Assembly: GCA_028277685.1 (NCBI GenBank) | Contig: JANQFT010000599.1 | Span: forward strand, 1-45,271 | Length of the DNA stretch: 45,271 bases | Origin: Phycisphaeraceae bacterium | GTDB lineage: Bacteria; Planctomycetota; Phycisphaerae; Phycisphaerales; Zrk34 | Direction: 5' to 3' | In this document: in pieces, positions 1-8,769 of the stretch | Numbering within the stretch: position 1 is the stretch's first letter | Layout: each line of letters starts with the position of its first letter | The notes under the pieces: model-generated | What the model saw: the letters and a program-made list of their open reading frames with translations, nothing else | Databases searched by the model: none | Told to the model about the DNA's origin: nothing | Program-made: the position numbers and the translations under genes

Positions 1-3000
1 GCCAACGCGCTCGTGGTCAGCGGTACACGCAAACATCTTGATGCGATCGAATCGCTTGTCTATCGCCTGTCGTTCGGCGTAACCAGCGTGGAAGATGAGT
101 TCCGCCTGTTCAAAGTGGAACACGCCGACCCCGCCGCGATTGCATCCTTGCTGGAACAGCTATTCAACGGTCGTACCGCGGCGAAAGCGCAGCCGGAGCC
201 GGAATCGTCCGACCGCAAAGATCGTAACCGCAAGAAAGAAGAAACCGCGAAGAAGCAGCCGAAAACTTCAGCCAAACCGCAGGCCATCTCGGCGGTGCCC
301 GATGTGCGCACCCGCACCATTCTGGTTCGTGCCAAGCCGACTGATCTGGACATGATCGGCGAACTGATCACGCAGCTCGACACCGTGACCACCCTGGTCA
401 GTGAAGTGCGCGTGTTCCCGCTGCTGAACTCCGATGCGAAGGAAGTTGCCGACAACCTGCGCGAACTGTTCCAGCTTTCCACTGCCACCTCGACCAACGG
501 CAAGAAGACCAGCCGCGCCGCCAGGCAGCGGGTGGATACCATTCGCCAACTGGTGAAATTGCGCATCGCCGATGGGAAGACGCAAGTCGATACCAGCATG
601 ATGGTCAGCATCAGCCCCAATCCGCGCACCAACGCCATTGTCGTGGCCGCGCCGGCCGACGCCATGGGTGTCATCGAACGGCTCGTTCAGGAACTGGATC
701 AATCCGCCGCCGCTGCCAGTCAGCCCATCATTCGGATGTACCCCGTGGCGCACGGCGATGTGCCCGTCATGGTGAAAACACTGAATGATGTCGTGGCGAA
801 GAAAACGCCTGCCGGCAAGGCGACCAGCATTCGCATCACCGGTGACGAACCAGGCAAGGTGATTGTGGTGGCCGCACCATCCGATCAGCACCCACTACTC
901 GCGCAAGTCATTCGCGACCTGGACAGCGCACGTGCCAGCGAGGGAGCCACCGTCAAGGTGTACCCCATTCGTCATGGTGATGCGTGGAGTCTTGCCGCCG
1001 TGGTATCAGAAACGATCGCTGCCGACCAGAACGCGAAGAAGACCACCCAGCCCATGCGCATCAGCGCCGAGGCCGGCAGCAACACGCTGGTCATCAGTGC
1101 TTCGGCCGACGATCACGATCGCATCGCCGAACTGTTGGCGCAGTTGGATCAGATGACCCCCGCGCGCGGTGTGTCGCGCATCATCAGCCTGGAACACGCC
1201 GACCCGACAGAAGTGGATACGGCCATTCAGCGTCTGTTTAACCCCACGCAGCATGGACAACCCAAAGACAGCGGCAGCAAACACCCCGGCGCACGCCAGC
1301 GCGTGCAAACCAGTGTGCTTGCCCAGCAACGCGCCCTGTTGATCAATGCCAACGATGAAGACTTCGCCACCATCACCGAACTGGTGAAGCAGCTTGATGT
1401 TCGTGCCGGCGAAGCGAAGATGGAGATGCGCGTGTTCACCCTCAAGCACGCACCCAACCAGCGCGTGCAGCAGGCGTTGAATCATGCGTTCTGGGCTTCG
1501 GGACGGGGCAAGGGCCCGCAGGATCGTTTGTACGTGAGCCTCGTGCGCGACAGCGATGCCCTGGTGGTCATCGGCACCAAAACGAAGCTGGAGCAAGTGA
1601 CGCAATTGATCGCGCAGTTGGATACCCCGGAAGTAGCCGCCGGGCCTGAGTTCCGTGTTTATCCGTTGGAAAACGCCATTCCCACCAAGGTACGTCCGCT
1701 GCTTCAGCAGATGCTCAATCAACTGGCGCGGGCGAACAACGAGCGTATCAATGTGCAAGCGGATGATCGTACCCGCACGGTGATTGTCACGGCGCGCATG
1801 AAACTGTTCGATGAAATCGACAAGGTCGTGAAGACACTCGATCAGGCACCAGCCTATGCCGAGGCAGAAGTTCTGATCATCCCTTTGAAGCGCGCCGATG
1901 CCACCCGTTTGGCCGAGGTGCTCAATCAGATGATCACGAAGGAGCCTGACGCAAAACTCTCTCCGGAAGCGAAGGCCCTGCAGGAACAACTGCGTGTGCT
2001 CAAGGTGCGCAGCAGTGATGGCTCGATTGCCCCGCCGCTCGATCTGAACAAACCCGTGAAGATCATCGCTGACCCGATCAACACCGGGGCGCAGGGGTCG
2101 AACCAGTTGATCGTTTCCTCCACGCCGGACAACCTGAAAGCGGTGCAGGCAATGGTGGCGTTGCTTGATCGCGTGCCGCTCAGTGGTGAAGCGGTGTTGC
2201 GGATCATTCGTCTGGAACACGCCGATGCGGATTCGGTGGCTGAGATTCTTCGTGATGTGTTTTCACAGGGCCGCAAAGAACTGACCGGCGCACCAGGCTC
2301 CAGTGTTGCCGGTCGCGCTGAACCGGATAGCACGACGGGTCAGGCACTGGTGGGGCCGTTGAATGTTTCGTCAGATGTGCGTTCGAACCTGTTGGTGGTC
2401 AGTGGCAGCGATGAAGCGGTGGCACTTGCCGCGATTCTGGTGGCGGATCTGGACAGTTCCCCCGGCGCCCTGACCACCGATGTGCGCGTATTTCATTTGG
2501 AGCACGCCGATCCAGCCAAACTTGCTCCCGCGCTCGAAGCGGTGTTTGCCGAATCACAAACCACCCGCGCCGGGCAACGCGCCCAGGTGACGCGCTTACG
2601 CGTGAAGATCGGCAAGAAGAGCCAGGAATCGGAAAGGCCCCGCAGTCGTGAAGCACTGGTGATTCGCGCCGATGAAAGCACGCAATCGCTCATCGTGGCC
2701 GCCCACAGTGATGTGATGCCATTGATTGCCGATGTGATCAAAACCATGGATAGCCCCACCGCCAATCAACAGCAGGCGGTACGGGTGATTCCATTGGTGC
2801 AGGGCGATGCGGAGAAGGTCGCCGCCACGCTCGACAAGGTGTTCGCTGAGAAGCGCGCCGCCGAGATCGCCGCGGGCGGTACCGGCCGTTCGTTACCCAC
2901 CAACGTGAGCGCCGACACGCGCACCAATTCGCTGATCGTCGCCGGCACAGCCGATGGGTTTGACTTGGTCGAACAGATGGTGAAAGACCTCGATACCACC

Positions 3001-4770
3001 ACCACGCCCCGGGTGGTTGAACTCCGTGTGTTCAGTCTGACCAACGCCGACGCGGAAGAACTGGCCAAGATTCTGACCGATGTGCTGACCAAGACGCCCG
3101 CAGGCGGCCCGGAAATCAGTGCGGATCGTCACACCGTGATGCAGTTCATCACTGAGTCGGCAAACGGCAAGAAGCTGATGGCCAGCGGGACGCAACAGTC
3201 TTTGCTCATCACCGCCGATAAACGCAGCAACGCGCTCATCGTTAAGGCGCCCACCGATACCATGCCGCTGTTGAAAACGTTGATCGAGTCGATGGATTCC
3301 ACGAACCCACGTACCGCGCAGGTCCGTGTGTTCAATCTGGTGAACGCCGACGCACGACAGATGGCCGATGTGCTGACCGACCTGTTCCGGTTGAAGGGCG
3401 ACACCGGAACCGACCGCGCGGTGAAATACACCTTGATGACCCCCGATGCTTCGGCGGGTAGCGATGAGGGTGCCAGCGCCATCGTGGGTTCAGCCGAGCA
3501 GCATGCGCTTGCGGTCACCGTGGATGTACGCACCAACAGCCTCATTCTTGGCGGAACGACCAACTACGTGAAGTTGGCCAGTTCCATCATCGAACAACTC
3601 GACGCCAGCCCCGCGCAACAACGCACCACGCAGGTGTATCGCTTGCGCAATGCACAGGCGACAGATATTGAAGCGTCGTTACGCAAGTTCCTCGACCAGG
3701 AACGTGCACGTGTGGTGGAGGCTCTGGGTAGCGACAAACTTGGTGCGGCACAGCGTCTGCTTGAACGCGAAGTGGCCGTGGTGGCAGAAAGCACCACGAA
3801 TACGCTGCTGCTGAGCGCATCACCGCGGTACTTCGAAACGGTGAGCAAAATTGTCAAGGAATTGGATCAACCCCCGCCACAGGTACTCATTCAAGTGCTG
3901 TTGGCCGAAGTCCAGTTGGATGATGATACCGATCTTGGTTTTGAATGGACCCTCAACAAAAGTGTTGGTGGGTTGGGTAGTCTGAGCGTCGGCACCGACT
4001 TCGGCATTCAGGATGCATTTGATCGCTTTGGCGGTGGTGCGCTCTCGGTCACCGGTGGCGACCTTTCGTTCATGCTGCGTGCACTTCAGAGCAAAGGCAG
4101 GCTGGAGGTGCTGAGCCGTCCGCAGGTGATCGCGACTGACAACCAGGTGGCGAAAGTTAATGTGGGCCAGCGCGTGCCGTTCATCACCAACAGCCGCATC
4201 GATGAAGATGGTGATGTGGTGAACACCATCCAGTACCAGAACATCGGTGTTCTGCTTGATGTGACGCCGCGCATTAATGACGACGGCTTCGTGAAGATGG
4301 ATGTGCGGCCGGAGGTCAGCAGTGTGGCTGAAGGCGGCGTCGAGATTACCGAAGGGGTGAACGCGGCAATCTTCAACGAGCGATCAGCCGAAACCACGGT
4401 CAGTGTGCAGGATGGTCATACGATCATCATCGGCGGGCTGATCACATCCGACGACAACCTTCGCGAAAACAAAGTACCGTTGCTGGGCGACCTGCCGATC
4501 GTCGGTGCATTGTTCCGCAGCACGAGTGATTCCAAGCAACGCCGTGAGTTGCTGATCATTCTTACCCCGCATGTGATTCGTGGCGTGGAAGATGCGGACC
4601 GTATGACCAAGCTGGAATCTGATCATGCTCAGTTGCTGCGTGAGATGTCGCGCGATGCACTGAAGGATCGCGTCTTCGCTCCGCTGAATGGCGAGCAACC
4701 TGTGCGACAGAACCCGCCGCTGAAACCCACCGATGTACCCTTGCTGCCGGGCCAGGGGAAAGACAAGTGA
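1..4770 (+). CDS. Giant secretin with multiple N-domains (5' partial)
   Basis: The reading frame is open from base 1 with no credible start, so the gene begins before the window; 1589 residues are visible. Residues to about 1290 are roughly fourteen and a half tandem secretin N-domains. Each has a strand like RVFxLxHAD, a helix, and a later strand like RTNxLIV followed by a helix ending in LD. Residues from about 1290 to 1540 form the C-terminal secretin beta domain: VLIQVLLAEV, SRPQVIATDNQVAKVNVGQRVPF, DVTPRIND, DGHTIIIGGLI, and LPIVGALFRSTSDSKQRRELLIILTPHVI are seen in order. Secretins form the outer-membrane gate of type II secretion and type IV pilus systems, and ordinarily carry two to four N-domains. 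The extended array could span a deep periplasm, which is inference. The stop overlaps the next start by one base. Confidence 0.93.
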   Translation, partial: ANALVVSGTRKHLDAIESLVYRLSFGVTSVEDEFRLFKVEHADPAAIASLLEQLFNGRTAAKAQPEPESSDRKDRNRKKEETAKKQPKTSAKPQAISAVPDVRTRTILVRAKPTDLDMIGELITQLDTVTTLVSEVRVFPLLNSDAKEVADNLRELFQLSTATSTNGKKTSRAARQRVDTIRQLVKLRIADGKTQVDTSMMVSISPNPRTNAIVVAAPADAMGVIERLVQELDQSAAAASQPIIRMYPVAHGDVPVMVKTLNDVVAKKTPAGKATSIRITGDEPGKVIVVAAPSDQHPLLAQVIRDLDSARASEGATVKVYPIRHGDAWSLAAVVSETIAADQNAKKTTQPMRISAEAGSNTLVISASADDHDRIAELLAQLDQMTPARGVSRIISLEHADPTEVDTAIQRLFNPTQHGQPKDSGSKHPGARQRVQTSVLAQQRALLINANDEDFATITELVKQLDVRAGEAKMEMRVFTLKHAPNQRVQQALNHAFWASGRGKGPQDRLYVSLVRDSDALVVIGTKTKLEQVTQLIAQLDTPEVAAGPEFRVYPLENAIPTKVRPLLQQMLNQLARANNERINVQADDRTRTVIVTARMKLFDEIDKVVKTLDQAPAYAEAEVLIIPLKRADATRLAEVLNQMITKEPDAKLSPEAKALQEQLRVLKVRSSDGSIAPPLDLNKPVKIIADPINTGAQGSNQLIVSSTPDNLKAVQAMVALLDRVPLSGEAVLRIIRLEHADADSVAEILRDVFSQGRKELTGAPGSSVAGRAEPDSTTGQALVGPLNVSSDVRSNLLVVSGSDEAVALAAILVADLDSSPGALTTDVRVFHLEHADPAKLAPALEAVFAESQTTRAGQRAQVTRLRVKIGKKSQESERPRSREALVIRADESTQSLIVAAHSDVMPLIADVIKTMDSPTANQQQAVRVIPLVQGDAEKVAATLDKVFAEKRAAEIAAGGTGRSLPTNVSADTRTNSLIVAGTADGFDLVEQMVKDLDTTTTPRVVELRVFSLTNADAEELAKILTDVLTKTPAGGPEISADRHTVMQFITESANGKKLMASGTQQSLLITADKRSNALIVKAPTDTMPLLKTLIESMDSTNPRTAQVRVFNLVNADARQMADVLTDLFRLKGDTGTDRAVKYTLMTPDASAGSDEGASAIVGSAEQHALAVTVDVRTNSLILGGTTNYVKLASSIIEQLDASPAQQRTTQVYRLRNAQATDIEASLRKFLDQERARVVEALGSDKLGAAQRLLEREVAVVAESTTNTLLLSASPRYFETVSKIVKELDQPPPQVLIQVLLAEVQLDDDTDLGFEWTLNKSVGGLGSLSVGTDFGIQDAFDRFGGGALSVTGGDLSFMLRALQSKGRLEVLSRPQVIATDNQVAKVNVGQRVPFITNSRIDEDGDVVNTIQYQNIGVLLDVTPRINDDGFVKMDVRPEVSSVAEGGVEITEGVNAAIFNERSAETTVSVQDGHTIIIGGLITSDDNLRENKVPLLGDLPIVGALFRSTSDSKQRRELLIILTPHVIRGVEDADRMTKLESDHAQLLREMSRDALKDRVFAPLNGEQPVRQNPPLKPTDVPLLPGQGKDK
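97..3870 (+). repeat. Tandem array of about 14 secretin N-domain repeats
   Basis: These are protein-level repeats inside the giant secretin gene. Unit starts lie near 97, 400, 724, 949, 1168, 1423, 1651, 1864, 2191, 2482, 2779, 3019, 3316 and 3621, with the beta domain starting near 3871. Units are about 75 to 110 codons. The linkers between the two halves vary in length and are rich in charged residues, for example Lys-rich near 220-270. The repeats are strongly diverged in DNA, so the array is old rather than a recent slippage product. Confidence 0.85.
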
Positions 4771-5282
4771 TGCGGCGTGCTGGGATGATTGTGTTGGTTG
4801 CAGGTATGTGCTTTGTGCTTGGTGGTTGTGGTGCATCCACAAAGGCCAAGCCATCCACGGACATCACCGCCGGACCTGCACAACGCGTTGATGCGATTAA
4901 CATCATCGCGCCACCGACCGCGCTCGATGTGGATGGTAAAACCGGGGTGGATGGCGTGCCGGTGACCGTTTATCTGTTCCGCACGGATAAGTCACTACCG
5001 CTTACGTTACGCACCGGGGCACTATCGTTCGATCTGTACGGCGGTCGTCTGGCGGCGGGGCAATTGCACAACGCCAAGCCGCTGCGCACCTGGATGTTCA
5101 GCGCAACAGAACTGAAGCAAGGCAAAGACGAAACGATGATCGGTACGTGTTACAAGCTCATGCTGAGTTGGGGGACAGACATTCCCGCCACACCCACGAT
5201 TACCTTGGTGGCCCGCTATGTTCCCACGGCAGGCCGGCCGACGATGGCAACCCCGATTTCCCTGGCCACCCGGCCACGTTGA
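4770..5282 (+). CDS. Small predicted lipoprotein coupled to secretin
   Basis: The protein has 170 residues. The ATG at 4770 shares its A with the secretin stop TGA, which indicates translational coupling; a GTG one codon earlier is also possible. A short charged N-terminus, a hydrophobic stretch and a lipobox LGGC with Cys20 predict an outer-membrane or periplasmic lipoprotein. The mature part is mostly beta-strand in character, with no recognised domain. Secretins often need a lipoprotein pilotin for assembly, and this gene's position makes such a role plausible, but no pilotin family similarity is visible. It ends one base before the convergent acyltransferase stop. Confidence 0.8.
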   Translation: MRRAGMIVLVAGMCFVLGGCGASTKAKPSTDITAGPAQRVDAINIIAPPTALDVDGKTGVDGVPVTVYLFRTDKSLPLTLRTGALSFDLYGGRLAAGQLHNAKPLRTWMFSATELKQGKDETMIGTCYKLMLSWGTDIPATPTITLVARYVPTAGRPTMATPISLATRPR

Positions 5283-5283
5283 T

Positions 5284-7104
5284 TCAGGTATTGCCGTTGC
5301 GGCCGTGATAGGCCATGAATGAGGCACTTTCTTCTTTGCCCATGTAGCGGGCGCGCACCTTGTCGTCGATGTTCACCACATCGATGAGCACCAGGCCGTC
5401 GACCACATCGCCGAATTCGGGGTCGAGATTAAACCCAAGCAGTTTGGCGTTCAGCTTCAGGTACTGACGCAGCAGTACTGGCATGGGTTTACCATCGGCT
5501 TCAAGTTCACGCACCAGGTCGTTCACTTCATCCAGGCTGTGTACCACGGTGCTGAGTTGCGTGTCATCCACGTGTGGGGCGGCCGGCAGGTGGGGGGGAT
5601 TCTTCGGTCGCACCAGGCGGCTCAAACTGGGCAACGACTTATTCAATCGAAGAAAGCGCACGAGCAATCGTTTGGAGGTGGATGTATACAGCGCGCTGAT
5701 ACTCACCGGGCCGAACAGCATGCGGTAGCGCGGGTTGTTAGCGATGTATGCACCGATGCCACGCCAGAGCAACATCAGCGGGGCGTAGCTTTTCTGGTAG
5801 TCGGGATGCACGAATGAACGGCCGAGTTCAAGCGCCGGGCCGATCTGCTCAAGCAGGCGTGTTTTGATGTGGAACAAGGTGGTGGTGTACAGCCCGCGTT
5901 TGCCGTAGCGCCGGCGGATGCGATCGGTTTGTCCCAGACGATACGCACCGACGATGCGCCCGGCTTCGCGATCCCAGATGAACAGTTGCAGGTAATGCGG
6001 ATCGAAACGGTCGAGGTCGATCGACTTGCCCGTACCTTCGCCCACATCACGGAAGCTGATTTCACGCAGGCGGCCGATCTCGCGCAAGATCGAGGGAATC
6101 TGCCTGGCCCGCGCGTAGTAAACTTCGTAGTTGCCGTTGGTGTGGAGTTTCTGGTGACTTGGCAGGCAGTCGATTTCTTCGATCATCACCTCGGAGTCTA
6201 TCGCAGGGACGATCGGCTCCTCGTGCCGCACTGAATCAGTTTTGCGACGAAACCTATGCTTTCTGTCTCTCCTGGGTTTGAGAATGTAGGTGCGCACGCG
6301 CAGGTAGGCGATCAATTCATCGGCGTCTTCAATGCGGGAAAGTTTGCCCGCGGGGATGGGGCGGCCGATGTAAGCCTTCACCTTGCCCGAACGGCGGCGC
6401 AGCATTTCCCGCGGCAGCATGGCGGTTCGCAAACGCGGATGAATGAATCCCGCCAGTTGGAACAGGTTGCTGTTACGCCCATCGAAAAAGACGGGTGTGA
6501 CGGCGGCTTCGCTTCGTTTGACGATGCGCGCGACGGTGGGGCTCCACGCGGGGTCGAGCACGGCACGTTTACGCAAGTGCAGGTGCGATACCGCACCCGA
6601 TGGAAAGACGCCCAGCACGTGGCCCTCTTTGGCCCACTTGATGGCATCGCGCATCGCGCCAAGATTCTTTGCTGCCGAATCTTCACGACCGAACGGATCG
6701 ACGAAGAAAAACGAGTCGCGTAAATCAGGAATGCTGGACAACATGTAGTTGGCCAGGATGCGCACGTCTTTTCGCACGCGGCGTAACATCGCCAGCAGAA
6801 TCACGCCTTCGATACCGCCGAATGGATGGTTGGCCACGACGACCAGCGGGCCGGTCTTGGGGATGCGCTCGAGCATGTCATCGGGGACGATGCATTCGAC
6901 ATCAAGGGCATCCAGCACTTTGTCGGCAAAATGGCGTTCGTCATCGGTCTGATGCTGAATGTTGGCGTAGATGGCGTTGAGCGATGGAAACGCCAGCGCC
7001 CGCTCCAGCGCCGGTTTCGCCGCCCAGAAAAGGGCTTTGGTCATCGGGCGGGTCGGGTGCGCGTTGACCTCAAACGGCTTCACGGTCGAATCATCACGCG
7101 ACAC
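5284..7104 (-). CDS. OlsF-like fused PlsC/GNAT acyltransferase
   Basis: The protein has 606 residues. The start is GTG at 7104, with an AAGGA ribosome site about eight bases upstream. Residues about 70 to 270 form a PlsC-type lysophospholipid acyltransferase domain; the motif NHPFGGIEG replaces the usual NHX4D. Residues about 310 to 500 form an OlsB-like GNAT domain, with IVGAYRLG and ELGRSFVHPDYQ. This order matches the bifunctional OlsF proteins, in which the C-terminal part N-acylates ornithine and the N-terminal part adds the second acyl chain to give ornithine lipid. It is also close to proteins annotated as hemolysin. Function as an aminolipid synthase is inferred from architecture. It lies 90 bp downstream of the sulfatase gene on the same strand. 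Confidence 0.78.
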   Translation of the reverse strand: MSRDDSTVKPFEVNAHPTRPMTKALFWAAKPALERALAFPSLNAIYANIQHQTDDERHFADKVLDALDVECIVPDDMLERIPKTGPLVVVANHPFGGIEGVILLAMLRRVRKDVRILANYMLSSIPDLRDSFFFVDPFGREDSAAKNLGAMRDAIKWAKEGHVLGVFPSGAVSHLHLRKRAVLDPAWSPTVARIVKRSEAAVTPVFFDGRNSNLFQLAGFIHPRLRTAMLPREMLRRRSGKVKAYIGRPIPAGKLSRIEDADELIAYLRVRTYILKPRRDRKHRFRRKTDSVRHEEPIVPAIDSEVMIEEIDCLPSHQKLHTNGNYEVYYARARQIPSILREIGRLREISFRDVGEGTGKSIDLDRFDPHYLQLFIWDREAGRIVGAYRLGQTDRIRRRYGKRGLYTTTLFHIKTRLLEQIGPALELGRSFVHPDYQKSYAPLMLLWRGIGAYIANNPRYRMLFGPVSISALYTSTSKRLLVRFLRLNKSLPSLSRLVRPKNPPHLPAAPHVDDTQLSTVVHSLDEVNDLVRELEADGKPMPVLLRQYLKLNAKLLGFNLDPEFGDVVDGLVLIDVVNIDDKVRARYMGKEESASFMAYHGRNGNT

Positions 7105-7194
7105 GGCAACATCCTTTCGGCCACCGCGGTGAACCAGCGCCCGCGATCACCACACCAGATTACCAGCCCGGCCCACGAAAAGCGATGGCGAACG

Positions 7195-8664
7195 CTACTT
7201 GCCGTACCCAGCATTGCGATACGCCGCATCAGGGCTGTCGCCAAAGCCCAATTCGCTGCAGCGCTTGCGGAATGTCGCAATCGCGTTGGCGTACTTCGGC
7301 TCGTTGATCAGGTTGCGCCGTTCGTCCGGTTCGGCTGCCAGGTCGAACAGTACTTCGGGTTGATCGGTACAGTCCTCGCGGTCGTAGCGCTGGTACTTCA
7401 AATCGTCGCGCTTGATCATCAGGTTTGTCGCGCCGAATTGGCTGATTGATTCGTTGTGGTAGCGCGTGTGCCATTCGTCGGCCTGCCCCTGCATCAGCGG
7501 TAGCAGCGATCGGCTGTCCAGCCCGGCGCCGTTTACTGTTTTCTCGTCATCCGGCAGGGGTGTGTTGGTGATATCGCACAACGTGGCGAACAGGTCGCAC
7601 AGGTTGATGTTTTCGTTCACCACGCGGCCAGCGCGTCCATCCCACTCACTACCAGGTTGCACACCCCAGGCTTCACGAATGGCGCGAGGAGGACGAATGA
7701 TGAATGGAATACGTGCCGACGCTTCAAAGAACTTTTGTTTCTCCCAGATGCTGTGTTCACCCAACATCTCACCGTGATCGCTGGTGTAGATGATCCACCA
7801 GTCATCGGGATCTTGCCCGACGTGGTGCATATGGTCCATGACCTTGGCGTAATCGGTGTCGATTTCTTCGATCATGCCGTAGTAGGCGGCGGTGGCGCGG
7901 GTGATCTCGCGCGGGGTGACATCTTCATTCACTTTCACGCAACGCTGGGCCAGGAACGGATGGTCGAACAGTGGTTCGTTGTCGAAGATCGGCACGCGCG
8001 GCAGGTAGTAGGTGAACAGTTCTTCGGTGGTGAGATACGGATAATGCGGCCGATTGTAACTGAGCTTGAGCAATGTGGGCACGTTGGGAGAAACACGATC
8101 GTAGTATGGATCGGTATACCGCGCTTCGAGAAAACGAATGACGCCCAACGTGGAAAGCTCATCGGGTACCTGCGTGCCGGAGCCTCGTCCGACACCGGCG
8201 TTCTGGATTTCCCACACGTCTTTATCACGCAGTTTGTACGGCATGTGGCGCGTTGGATGATCCGGGGGAACGACTGCATCGGGATCGGGCGTGATCACGC
8301 GCGTGTTGCTGCCGATGCGCCGCTCCCAGCCCTGCATCTGGTCCGGTCCATCATGATGCAGCTTCCCGCAGCAAACGGTGCTGTAGCCATACTGCCCAAG
8401 TCGACGGGAGAAGGTCATGCTGAATGGCGGCAGGTCTTCGCCGTATCGTTGTGAGCCACATGTACGAGGCAGTTGCCCCGCAGCCATGCACTGCCGGGTG
8501 GGCATGCAGATGGGGCTGGCTGTGTACGCATTGCGGAACACAATGCCCTCGCGGGCAAGTTTATCCATCAGCGGTGTGCGCACGACCGGGTTACCTTCAT
8601 AGCCAGTCACATCGGGACGATGCTCATCCGACATCAGAAACAGAATATTGGGTTGATCTGTCAT
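7195..8664 (-). CDS. Cys-type S1 sulfatase without signal peptide
   Basis: The protein has 489 residues from ATG at 8664. The N-terminus PNILFLMSDEHRPD carries the metal-binding Asp13 of the alkaline-phosphatase superfamily. The sulfatase signature CMPTR starts at Cys53, the residue oxidised to formylglycine in active sulfatases. A second metal site is seen in TSDHGEMLGEHSIWEKQKFFEASARIPF. The C-terminal part, including DPEVLFDLAAEPDERRNL-like sequence, is typical of sulfatases. There is no signal peptide, unlike the divergent neighbour, so it probably acts on imported sulfated sugars in the cytoplasm. The substrate cannot be read from sequence. The 105-bp divergent gap to the next sulfatase is AT-rich and probably holds both promoters. 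Confidence 0.92.
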   Translation of the reverse strand: MTDQPNILFLMSDEHRPDVTGYEGNPVVRTPLMDKLAREGIVFRNAYTASPICMPTRQCMAAGQLPRTCGSQRYGEDLPPFSMTFSRRLGQYGYSTVCCGKLHHDGPDQMQGWERRIGSNTRVITPDPDAVVPPDHPTRHMPYKLRDKDVWEIQNAGVGRGSGTQVPDELSTLGVIRFLEARYTDPYYDRVSPNVPTLLKLSYNRPHYPYLTTEELFTYYLPRVPIFDNEPLFDHPFLAQRCVKVNEDVTPREITRATAAYYGMIEEIDTDYAKVMDHMHHVGQDPDDWWIIYTSDHGEMLGEHSIWEKQKFFEASARIPFIIRPPRAIREAWGVQPGSEWDGRAGRVVNENINLCDLFATLCDITNTPLPDDEKTVNGAGLDSRSLLPLMQGQADEWHTRYHNESISQFGATNLMIKRDDLKYQRYDREDCTDQPEVLFDLAAEPDERRNLINEPKYANAIATFRKRCSELGFGDSPDAAYRNAGYGK

Positions 8665-8769
8665 GAAACTGCACTCGCTACTAAAAGTGACGCGGCGATT
8701 TTGTCCTCATTTTGGATTACCGTAATATCTATTAGAACGCAAATACTCAGGTGAAGGATTTCAACCAAG

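Noticed and set aside
1006-2220. Long open frame on the minus strand opposite the secretin gene
   Set aside because: It mirrors the repeat-rich coding strand; composition is His-, Arg- and Gln-rich, with no domain and no ribosome site.
7657-8454. A 265-codon plus-strand frame opposite the sulfatase gene
   Set aside because: Antisense to conserved sulfatase motifs with no independent support.
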